64,000 nucleotides of DNA from Tenacibaculum finnmarkense genomovar ulcerans (GTDB lineage Bacteria; Bacteroidota; Bacteroidia; Flavobacteriales; Flavobacteriaceae): positions 186,001 to 250,000 of the forward strand of contig NZ_OENE01000007.1 in assembly GCF_900239495.1 (NCBI RefSeq). Reading direction: 5' to 3'. The notes under the pieces were generated by a model that did not search any database, was not told the DNA's origin, and was given only the letters and a program-made list of their open reading frames with translations. Below are positions 17,810 to 25,788 of the stretch, in pieces; the first letter of the stretch is position 1, and every line of letters begins with the position of its first letter. Both the position numbers and the translations under genes were made by a program.

Positions 17810-18817
17810 ATGCTCGCTTTATTTTATATTTTCATAGCAATTGCAATAGGAGTTAGTTTCTGGCAAATTACACGTATCATGAATCTTCGTTCTGTAATAG
17901 CTACAGACAAAGACAACGAAACGCAAGGTAAAATTGCCATAGGATTTTTAGTTTTCCTTTACGCAATGATGGTTTATTGTTTAATAGCAATGAATGTAAT
18001 TATGTTACCGGAATCGGCCTCTATTGAAGGAGAGCACGATGATAACTTATTTAACATTACCTTTTGGTTAATTGGTATTGTTCAATTTGGAATGCAGTTT
18101 TTAATCTTCTTTTTCACTTACAAATACAGGGGTAAAAAAGGTAAAAAAGCATTGTTTTATGCTGATAGTCATACCTTAGAATTAATATGGACAGTTATCC
18201 CAGCGGTAACAATTGTTCTATTAATTGGATATGGTTTATGGGCTTGGAACAACATTATGTATGTTGGAGATGACGAAAACCCAATTGTAATTGAAGTATA
18301 TTCAAGACAATTTGATTGGCAAGCACGTTATGCTGGAGCAGATAATGAATTAGGTTTAGGAAACGTAAACTTTATTAAAGGTATTAACTCTATGGGAGTT
18401 GATATGTCTGACCCAAAATCGCAAGACGACAAAAAAGTTACAGAAATGGTTTTACCAAAAGGTAAAAAAGTTGTTTTTAAATTCCGTTCTCAAGATGTGT
18501 TACACTCCGCATATATGCCTCACTTTAGAGCGCAAATGAACTGTGTACCAGGTATGATTACTCAATTTGCTTTTACACCAAAATACACCACTGCAGAAAT
18601 GCGTTTAAGTTCTGAAGTTATTGCAAAAACAGATGGTATTAATAAAATAAGAAAAGCTAAAGGAGAAGATCCTTATGAATTTGATTATTTATTATTATGT
18701 AACAAGATTTGTGGTGCATCTCACTATAATATGCAAATGAAAATCACTGTTGTTGAGCAGGCAGATTATGACAAGTGGTTATCAGCACAAAAAACATTAG
18801 CACAAGTTATTAAGTAA
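17810..18817 (+). CDS. coxB: Cytochrome c oxidase subunit II
   Basis: 335 residues. Hydrophobic helices near the N-terminus, around residues 37-62 and 80-105, and one more at ELIWTVIPAVTIVLLIGYGLW precede the periplasmic cupredoxin domain with the CuA site: HSAYMPHFRAQM followed by CNKICGASHYNM (Cys-x3-Cys-x3-His-x2-Met). It receives electrons from cytochrome c, here presumably ActE or a fused cytochrome of complex III, and passes them to subunit I. No cytochrome c domain is fused at the C-terminus. coxA follows after 29 bases. Confidence 0.95.
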   Translation: MLALFYIFIAIAIGVSFWQITRIMNLRSVIATDKDNETQGKIAIGFLVFLYAMMVYCLIAMNVIMLPESASIEGEHDDNLFNITFWLIGIVQFGMQFLIFFFTYKYRGKKGKKALFYADSHTLELIWTVIPAVTIVLLIGYGLWAWNNIMYVGDDENPIVIEVYSRQFDWQARYAGADNELGLGNVNFIKGINSMGVDMSDPKSQDDKKVTEMVLPKGKKVVFKFRSQDVLHSAYMPHFRAQMNCVPGMITQFAFTPKYTTAEMRLSSEVIAKTDGINKIRKAKGEDPYEFDYLLLCNKICGASHYNMQMKITVVEQADYDKWLSAQKTLAQVIK

Positions 18818-18846
18818 GGTATTTTTTAAAGTATATATAATAGATT

Positions 18847-20616
18847 ATGTCAGAACATCATCACAAAGAAACATTTGTAACTAAATATATTTTTAGTCAA
18901 GATCACAAAATGATCTCGAAACAATTTCTTGTTACAGGTATATTCATGGGAATTATAGGAGGATTCATGTCTATGTTATTTCGTTTACAAATAGCATGGC
19001 CAGATACTTCTTTTTCAATCATAGAAGCATTTTTAGGAAACCATCAAACCGATGGGATTATGGATCCTGATATGTACCTAGCATTGGTAACAATTCACGG
19101 TACAATAATGGTATTTTTCGTATTAACTGCTGGTTTAAGTGGTACTTTTTCAAATCTATTAATTCCATTGCAAATTGGAGCTCGCGATATGGCTTCTGGT
19201 TTCTTAAATATGGTATCATACTGGTTATTTTTCTTATCATCAGTAATTATGATAATTTCATTGTTTGTAGAAGCAGGACCGGCATCGGCAGGATGGACAA
19301 TTTATCCACCATTATCGGCATTGCCACAAGCAATTCCAGGATCGGGTACAGGAATGACTTTATGGTTAGTATCGATGGCAATTTTCGTTGCCTCTTCATT
19401 AATCGGATCGTTAAACTACATCGTTACCATTTTGAACTTACGTACAAAAGGAATGAAAATGACCAGATTACCATTAACAATGTGGGCATTTTTTGTAACG
19501 GCAATTATTGGAGTTGTTTCGTTTCCTGTATTATTATCAGCCGCATTATTATTAATTTTTGATAGAAGTTTTGGAACATCATTCTTCTTATCAGATATTT
19601 TTATCTCTGGAGAAGTATTACACTACCAAGGAGGATCGCCTGTATTATTTGAACACTTATTCTGGTTCTTAGGACACCCGGAAGTATATATTATTTTATT
19701 ACCAGCATTAGGATTAACATCTGAAGTAATTTCAACAAATGCACGTAAGCCAATTTTTGGATACCGTGCCATGATTGGATCTATTATGGCAATTGCATTT
19801 TTATCAACAATTGTTTGGGGTCACCATATGTTTGTATCAGGAATGAATCCTTTCTTAGGATCGGTATTTACCTTTACAACGGTATTAATTGCTATTCCAT
19901 CGGCAGTAAAAGCATTTAACTATGTAACAACTCTTTGGAAAGGAAACTTACAATTAAACCCAGCCATGTTATTTTCTATCGGATTAGTTTCTACCTTCGT
20001 AACAGGAGGTTTAACAGGATTAGTTTTAGGAGATTCTGCATTAGATATTAACGTACACGATACCTATTTCGTAGTAGCTCACTTTCACTTGGTAATGGGA
20101 GTATCTGCTTTATTAGGGATGTTTGCTGGTGTGTATCACTGGTTTCCTAAGATGTATGGTAGAATGATGAATAAAACATTAGGTTACTGGCACTTTTGGT
20201 TAACCATAATTGCTGCTTACGGAGTATTTTTCCCGATGCACTTTGTTGGATTAGCTGGTTTACCACGTCGTTATTATACAAACTCAAACTTTCCAATGTT
20301 TGACGATTTAGTTGAAATTAACGTATTTATGACATTAATGGCATTTTTAGGAGGAGCAGCTCAGTTAATATTCTTAGCAAACTTCTTTATTTCAATGTAC
20401 AGAGGTCAAAAAGCAACGATGAATCCTTGGAAATCAAATACTTTAGAGTGGACTACACCAGTAGAGCACGTTCACGGAAACTGGCCAGGAGCTATTCCTG
20501 AAGTTCACCGTTGGGCTTATGACTACAGTAAAGTTGATGAAAATGATGAGTATGTTCACGGAGAAGATTTCGTATTACAAACCACACCATTATTAGAAGG
20601 TGAAGAACCATCTTAA
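18847..20616 (+). CDS. coxA: Cytochrome c oxidase subunit I
   Basis: 589 residues, about twelve membrane helices, the heme-copper catalytic subunit. The CuB ligand region is WFLGHPEVYIILLPALG with the cross-linked His-Tyr pair; GHHMFVSGM and HDTYFVVAHFHLVMG supply the remaining CuB and heme histidines. It reduces O2 to water while pumping protons. Subunits III and IV and the assembly genes are not in the window; a strong terminator follows and ruvB begins a new unit. Confidence 0.96.
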   Translation: MSEHHHKETFVTKYIFSQDHKMISKQFLVTGIFMGIIGGFMSMLFRLQIAWPDTSFSIIEAFLGNHQTDGIMDPDMYLALVTIHGTIMVFFVLTAGLSGTFSNLLIPLQIGARDMASGFLNMVSYWLFFLSSVIMIISLFVEAGPASAGWTIYPPLSALPQAIPGSGTGMTLWLVSMAIFVASSLIGSLNYIVTILNLRTKGMKMTRLPLTMWAFFVTAIIGVVSFPVLLSAALLLIFDRSFGTSFFLSDIFISGEVLHYQGGSPVLFEHLFWFLGHPEVYIILLPALGLTSEVISTNARKPIFGYRAMIGSIMAIAFLSTIVWGHHMFVSGMNPFLGSVFTFTTVLIAIPSAVKAFNYVTTLWKGNLQLNPAMLFSIGLVSTFVTGGLTGLVLGDSALDINVHDTYFVVAHFHLVMGVSALLGMFAGVYHWFPKMYGRMMNKTLGYWHFWLTIIAAYGVFFPMHFVGLAGLPRRYYTNSNFPMFDDLVEINVFMTLMAFLGGAAQLIFLANFFISMYRGQKATMNPWKSNTLEWTTPVEHVHGNWPGAIPEVHRWAYDYSKVDENDEYVHGEDFVLQTTPLLEGEEPS

Positions 20617-20640
20617 CATATAAAACTTATTAAAAGTTTA

Positions 20641-20678
20641 AAAAAGCCTTCCAAAATTTTGGAAGGCTTTTTTGTTTT
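20641..20678 (+). terminator. Terminator after coxA
   Basis: A perfect 32-base palindrome (arm AAAAAGCCTTCCAAAA) runs into a T-tract, 25 bases past coxA. Confidence 0.9.
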
Positions 20679-20781
20679 AGAACTGTTTTGATGTATTTTA
20701 TATTTTACCTAAGTAATATGTATCTTAGCATTGATAATTTACTAGGTAACAATTATTACAAACCAAATAGTATATTTCAAG

Positions 20782-20789
20782 TATATTTG
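20782..20789 (+). promoter_or_regulatory. Promoter -7 element (TATATTTG) for ruvB
   Basis: Exact TAnnTTTG match ending only 7 bases before the ruvB ATG, so the transcript would start at or next to the start codon. Confidence 0.55.
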
Positions 20790-20796
20790 TAATTAT

Positions 20797-21843
20797 ATGA
20801 ATGAAAACTTAAACCCTGAAAACACCAATTTATCAAGCGATGAGCTGGATGTAGAAAAACAACTACGCCCACTTTCCTTTGATGATTTTGCAGGTCAAGA
20901 TCAAGCAATTGAAAACTTAAAAATATTTGTTGAAGCAGCCAATCAACGAGAAGAAGCTTTAGACCATACTTTATTTCATGGACCTCCAGGATTAGGAAAA
21001 ACCACCTTGGCCCATATTTTAGCCAATGAATTAGGTGTTGGAATAAAAGTAACCTCAGGGCCTGTTTTAGATAAACCAGGCGATTTAGCAGGATTATTAA
21101 CCAATCTTGATGAACGCGATGTGTTATTTATTGATGAAATCCATCGACTAAGTCCCATTGTTGAAGAGTATTTATACTCAGCAATGGAAGACTATAAAAT
21201 CGATATTATGATTGAGTCAGGGCCTAACGCTCGCACCGTTCAAATTCATTTAGAACCTTTTACGTTAATAGGCGCAACCACACGCTCAGGGTTATTAACC
21301 GCTCCGATGAGAGCTCGTTTTGGTATCAGCAGTCGTTTACAATATTATTCAACCGAATTATTAACCACTATTATTGAGCGAAGTGCCTATATTTTAGGCG
21401 TGCCAATATCAATGGAAGCGGCAATTGAAATAGCAGGTAGAAGTAGAGGAACACCTCGTATTGCAAACGCTTTATTACGAAGAGTTCGAGATTTTGCTCA
21501 AATAAAAGGAAACGGAAGTATCAGTATTGAGATAGCAACCTACGCCTTAAAAGCATTACATGTTGATGCCAATGGTTTGGATGAAATGGACAATAAAATT
21601 TTAACGACCATTATTGATAAATTCAAAGGTGGTCCTGTAGGACTTAGTACTATTGCAACAGCAGTTAGTGAAAACACCGAAACTATTGAAGAGGTATATG
21701 AGCCTTTTTTAATACAACAAGGTTTTATAATGCGTACCCCAAGAGGTAGAGAAGTTACCGATTTGGCTTATAAACATTTAGGAAGAACAAGAGATTTAAC
21801 AAGAAATTTAGTGAAAAATTCAACGAAAGGCGAACTTTTTTAA
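20797..21843 (+). CDS. ruvB: Holliday junction branch migration helicase RuvB
   Basis: 348 residues, close to the usual 330-350. AAA+ ATPase with Walker [13 protein letters not shown], Walker [10 protein letters not shown], sensor GATTRSGLL and a C-terminal winged-helix with [16 protein letters not shown]. With RuvA it drives branch migration of Holliday junctions. The sulP gene starts one base after its stop, so the two are likely co-transcribed although functionally unrelated. The mRNA may be leaderless given the promoter position. Confidence 0.97.
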   Translation: MNENLNPENTNLSSDELDVEKQLRPLSFDDFAGQDQAIENLKIFVEAANQREEALDHTLFHGPPGLGKTTLAHILANELGVGIKVTSGPVLDKPGDLAGLLTNLDERDVLFIDEIHRLSPIVEEYLYSAMEDYKIDIMIESGPNARTVQIHLEPFTLIGATTRSGLLTAPMRARFGISSRLQYYSTELLTTIIERSAYILGVPISMEAAIEIAGRSRGTPRIANALLRRVRDFAQIKGNGSISIEIATYALKALHVDANGLDEMDNKILTTIIDKFKGGPVGLSTIATAVSENTETIEEVYEPFLIQQGFIMRTPRGREVTDLAYKHLGRTRDLTRNLVKNSTKGELF

Positions 21844-21844
21844 A

Positions 21845-23572
21845 ATGAAACTAAAAAAAATAATACCTATATTTCAATGGCTGCCTAACTATAAAAAATC
21901 AGGATTAAAAACTGATATTATAGCAGGTATAACCGTAGCAACGGTGTTAATCCCGCAAGGAATTGCCTATGCTCTAATTGCGGGACTACCACCTATTTAT
22001 GGCTTGTATGCCGCTTTAGTGCCTCAATTAATATATGCTATTTTTGGATCGTCACGTCAAGTAGCAATCGGTCCTGTGGCGATGGATTCATTAATTGTAG
22101 CAACAGGCGTTTCTACCTTGGCATTAATGGGGTCTGAAAGCTATATCGCTATTGCTATTTTATTAGCACTAATGGTGGGAAGTATACAATTTTTAATGGG
22201 CGTATTTCGCTTAGGATTTATAGTTAATTTCTTATCAAGACCTGTAATTATTGGTTTTACATCGGCGGTAGCGCTTATTATCGGTTTAAATCAATTTCGG
22301 AATTTACTAGGGGTTAATTTTTTACAAAGCGATCAAGTTCAGCTTCTTTTAGAAGATATTATATATAAAATTGCTGATTTTAAAATAGCAACAACTATTA
22401 TAGGAGTCATAGCCTGTTTGATTATTATGATTCTTAGAAAAATCAATAAAAAAATACCAAATGCGTTAATTGTAGTAACATTAGGAATTATAATACTTCG
22501 CTTTTTTGGCAATTATTTAACCGATGTAGCTATTGTAAAAGACATTCCTTCAGGTTTGCCTACATTGATAATTCCGGTAATAGATATCGCTTTAATTAGA
22601 GAGTTATTACCTATTGCTGCAACTCTTGTTATGGTTGGTTATCTAGAAATTATATCCATAGGAAAAACTCTTGAAGCAAAGCAAGATGAGTACCGAATAC
22701 AGCCAAATCAAGAATTAATTGCCTTAGGATTAAGTAATATCGCGGGTTCTTTGTTTCAGTCTTACCCAATAACATCAAGCTTTTCTCGCTCAGCGATAAA
22801 CGAAGAAGCTGGCGGTAAAACAGGTGTTTCAGCAATTGTATCGGCATTGATTGTAGTGCTTACCTTGCTTTTTTTTACCCCGGTATTTTATCATTTGCCA
22901 AAAACAATATTAGCCGCCATTATTATTGTAGCAGTATTTAATTTGATAAATGTATCGGAAGCTAAAAAACTTTGGAAATCTAATAATTTAGACTTTTGGC
23001 TGTTGATCGCTACTTTTTTAGCTACGATATTTTTTGGTATAGAACCAGGGATATTAATAGGCGTAGTTTTATCATTAGTTGTATTAATTTATAGAACTTC
23101 AAGACCTTATGTTGCCGAATTAGGAAAAGTACCAAATTCTGATTTTTATCGAAATAAAAGCAGGTTTGAAGAAGTAATTACAGATAAAGAGGTATTAGTA
23201 TTTCGTTTTGATGCTCAATTATTTTACGCAAACTGTACTTATTTTCGAGATAAATTAGACGAAATATCCGAAGAAAAAGGCAGCGCATTAAAACTAATTG
23301 TATTAGATGCTGAAAGTATTAACAGAGTTGATAGTACAGGCGTAGAAATGCTAAAAGAGCGTATTCGATACTATCAGAAAAGAGGTATTGCCTTTTATTT
23401 TGCAGGTGTAAAAGGACCTGTAAGAGATGCCCTTTTTAGAGGTGGTGTATTAGAGGTGGTAAGTTTAGATTATTTTTTTATGCGTGCCAATGGCGCAGTA
23501 CATTTTTTTAAAACAGGAAATAACGAAAATCAAAAAAAATACGCTCAATATATACATCAAGCGTATAAATAA
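21845..23572 (+). CDS. SulP-family anion transporter with STAS domain
   Basis: 575 residues. A polytopic N-terminal domain (about residues 20-420) carries the SulP signature around PPIYGLYAALVPQLIYAIFG and SSRQVAIGPVA; a cytoplasmic STAS domain (about residues 440-560) has LIVLDAESINRVDSTGVEML. SulP proteins carry sulfate, bicarbonate or other anions. The two following genes handle reduced sulfur, so sulfate or sulfite movement is plausible but is inference from context. Confidence 0.9.
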   Translation: MKLKKIIPIFQWLPNYKKSGLKTDIIAGITVATVLIPQGIAYALIAGLPPIYGLYAALVPQLIYAIFGSSRQVAIGPVAMDSLIVATGVSTLALMGSESYIAIAILLALMVGSIQFLMGVFRLGFIVNFLSRPVIIGFTSAVALIIGLNQFRNLLGVNFLQSDQVQLLLEDIIYKIADFKIATTIIGVIACLIIMILRKINKKIPNALIVVTLGIIILRFFGNYLTDVAIVKDIPSGLPTLIIPVIDIALIRELLPIAATLVMVGYLEIISIGKTLEAKQDEYRIQPNQELIALGLSNIAGSLFQSYPITSSFSRSAINEEAGGKTGVSAIVSALIVVLTLLFFTPVFYHLPKTILAAIIIVAVFNLINVSEAKKLWKSNNLDFWLLIATFLATIFFGIEPGILIGVVLSLVVLIYRTSRPYVAELGKVPNSDFYRNKSRFEEVITDKEVLVFRFDAQLFYANCTYFRDKLDEISEEKGSALKLIVLDAESINRVDSTGVEMLKERIRYYQKRGIAFYFAGVKGPVRDALFRGGVLEVVSLDYFFMRANGAVHFFKTGNNENQKKYAQYIHQAYK

Positions 23573-23580
23573 TTAATATT

Positions 23581-24987
23581 ATGAAAATAGAGCAAATTTA
23601 TACAGGTTGTTTAGCACAAGGTGCTTATTATATTGAAAGTGAAGGCGAAGTTGCTATTATCGATCCATTGCGTGAAGTGGAATCATATATCAAAAAAGCA
23701 ACACAAAATACTGCAAAAATCAACTATATTTTTGAAACTCATTTTCATGCCGATTTTGTAAGCGGACACGTAACTTTAGCCGAAAAAACAGGCGCAAAAA
23801 TTGTGTACGGACCAACGGCAAAAACTACTTATAAATCGCATATAGCAACAGATGGCGAGGTTTTTAAAATCGGAAAAATTACCATTACCGCACTGCATAC
23901 ACCAGGGCACACTATGGAAAGTACGTCATATTTATTGAAAGATGAAAACGGAAAAAACCACGCTATTTTTAGTGGAGATACCTTATTTTTAGGCGATGTT
24001 GGTCGCCCAGATTTAGCACAAAAAGGAACTTTAACAATAGAGGATTTAGCAGGTTTTCTGTACGATAGTTTGCGTACTAAAATTATGACATTAGAAGATG
24101 ATGTAATTGTATATCCAGCACACGGAGCAGGATCGGCCTGTGGTAAAAACCTAAGCAAAGAAACCATCGGAACAATTGGAGATCAGAAAAAAACCAATTA
24201 TGCGTTGCGTGAAAACATGACAAAAGCCGAATTTATAAAAGAAGTAACCGACGGATTATTACCGCCGCCAGCTTATTTTCCTTTAAATGTAAAAATGAAT
24301 AAGGAAGGATATGAATCTATTGATGATGTTATCAAAAACGGTGCAAAAGGTTTGTCGGTAGCCAATTTTGAAAAAATAGCCAATACAACTGATGCGATTA
24401 TTTTAGATGTGCGTCATCAATCAGAATTTATAAAAGGATTTATTCCGAAGTCAATTTTTATAGGTTTAGGCGGAACGTTTGCCCCTTGGGTAGGTGCTTT
24501 AATTAAAGATGTAAAACAACCAATTCTATTGGTAACGCCCCAAGGAGAAGAAGAAACAACGATTACTCGTTTATCACGTGTCGGTTTTGATAATGTTTTA
24601 GGATACTTAGATGGAAGTTTTAACGCTTGGAAAACATCAGGTAAAGAAATTGATACTTTACGTTCTGTTTCTGCGGATGTTTTAGAAGATGCAATAAGCA
24701 AAAAAGCCCTTGTTTTTGACGCTCGTAAACCTGGTGAATACGCCAAAGAACACATTGTTGATGTGCCAAGTACACCCTTAGATTTTTTAAACGATCATAT
24801 TGAAGAATTTCCTAAAACCGAAGATTTTTACGTGCATTGTGCAGGCGGATATCGCTCGGTAATAGCGGCATCAATATTAAAAGCAAGAGGATATCATAAT
24901 GTAATTGACGTATCGGGAGGTTTTGCAGCGATACGAAAAACAAGTATTGAGAGAACAGTTGCTGTTTGTCCATCAACTTTAAAATAA
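23581..24987 (+). CDS. Metallo-beta-lactamase / double rhodanese protein (persulfide dioxygenase-like)
   Basis: 468 residues. The N-terminal MBL-fold domain (about 1-240) has the metal motif ETHFHADFVSGH (His54, His56, Asp58), then HTPGHT, FSGDTLF and YPAHGAGSACG, as in ETHE1-like persulfide dioxygenases of the DFVSGH subtype. Two rhodanese domains follow: the first (about 255-355) has no active-site cysteine, the second (about 370-468) has VHCAGGYRS with the catalytic Cys. Expected role: oxidation or transfer of persulfide sulfur. It lies 8 bases after sulP, in the same operon. Confidence 0.88.
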   Translation: MKIEQIYTGCLAQGAYYIESEGEVAIIDPLREVESYIKKATQNTAKINYIFETHFHADFVSGHVTLAEKTGAKIVYGPTAKTTYKSHIATDGEVFKIGKITITALHTPGHTMESTSYLLKDENGKNHAIFSGDTLFLGDVGRPDLAQKGTLTIEDLAGFLYDSLRTKIMTLEDDVIVYPAHGAGSACGKNLSKETIGTIGDQKKTNYALRENMTKAEFIKEVTDGLLPPPAYFPLNVKMNKEGYESIDDVIKNGAKGLSVANFEKIANTTDAIILDVRHQSEFIKGFIPKSIFIGLGGTFAPWVGALIKDVKQPILLVTPQGEEETTITRLSRVGFDNVLGYLDGSFNAWKTSGKEIDTLRSVSADVLEDAISKKALVFDARKPGEYAKEHIVDVPSTPLDFLNDHIEEFPKTEDFYVHCAGGYRSVIAASILKARGYHNVIDVSGGFAAIRKTSIERTVAVCPSTLK

Positions 24988-25023
24988 TAGATTTTTAGAT
25001 AAAGGTTTTAAATAAAAACTAAA

Positions 25024-25413
25024 ATGAAAAAATATTTAGTATTCATCGCATTAATTTTTATGGTTTTTACATCGTGTAAATCTCAAGAAAATAAGATCAA
25101 AAATACTACAGTTGCTGATTTACAGAAAATAACACAAACATCAAAAAAAATTCAATTACTTGATGTTCGAACCCCTGAAGAATGTTCACAAGGAATTATT
25201 AAAGATGCAATAATGATAAATATTTTTGCTGATGATTTTGAAGAAATCGCCTTAAAAAAATTAGATAAAACAAAGCCTGTTTATGTGTATTGCAGATCGG
25301 GAAGAAGAAGTGTATCGGCATCAGTACGTTTAAAAAAACGAGGTTTTGACGTTTATAATATTTTAGGTGGATATATTGATTATCAAAAATTTACATCAAC
25401 AAAAAAGCAGTAA
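25024..25413 (+). CDS. Rhodanese-domain lipoprotein
   Basis: 129 residues. A lipoprotein signal peptide ends in the lipobox FTSC (Cys18), so the protein is probably anchored on the periplasmic side. A single rhodanese domain (about 30-125) includes LLDVRTPEE and the active loop YCRSGRRS with its catalytic cysteine. It probably handles persulfide or thiosulfate sulfur outside the cytoplasm alongside the MBL/rhodanese protein 36 bases upstream. Confidence 0.88.
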   Translation: MKKYLVFIALIFMVFTSCKSQENKIKNTTVADLQKITQTSKKIQLLDVRTPEECSQGIIKDAIMINIFADDFEEIALKKLDKTKPVYVYCRSGRRSVSASVRLKKRGFDVYNILGGYIDYQKFTSTKKQ

Positions 25414-25436
25414 TTAAGTACTAAAAAAAAGAAAGC

Positions 25437-25703
25437 ATGACACAAGAAATTTACATAGAAAACTTAAAATGTGGCGGTTGTGCCAATACAATTATCAACG
25501 GATTAACCGCTATTAAAGGTGTTGAAGAAGTAAAAGTTGATGTAGAAAAATCATTGGTTACTTTAAATGCAACCCAAGAAAGTTTGGTTTTATCCAAAGA
25601 AAAATTAGCAAAATTAGGCTATCCTGAAGTTGGAAGTGAAAATACAGTATTACACAAAGCAAAATCGTTTGTAAGTTGTGCTGTTGGTAAAATTAATAAA
25701 TAA
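25437..25703 (+). CDS. Heavy-metal-associated (HMA) domain protein
   Basis: 88 residues, ferredoxin-like HMA fold with the metal-binding pair LKCGGCAN (Cys12 and Cys15). Such small proteins bind Cu+ or other soft metals, or act as chaperones; CGGC differs from the common MxCxxC in lacking the preceding methionine. A further cysteine (VSCAVG) lies near the C-terminus. It closes the sulfur operon, 23 bases after the rhodanese gene. Substrate unknown. Confidence 0.85.
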   Translation: MTQEIYIENLKCGGCANTIINGLTAIKGVEEVKVDVEKSLVTLNATQESLVLSKEKLAKLGYPEVGSENTVLHKAKSFVSCAVGKINK

Positions 25704-25721
25704 TCGATTAATAAAAAATAG

Positions 25722-25757
25722 AAAATCCCAAGTTTTTAAGGCTTGGGATTTTTTTAT
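25722..25757. terminator. Terminator between the HMA gene and the thiamine-type TonB receptor
   Basis: AAAATCCCAAG / CTTGGGATTTT hairpin followed by a T-run on the plus strand and preceded by A's that would serve the minus strand. It separates convergent genes. Confidence 0.8.
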
Positions 25758-25788
25758 AAATCATTAAAATTTATATTTTTTAAGGAAT

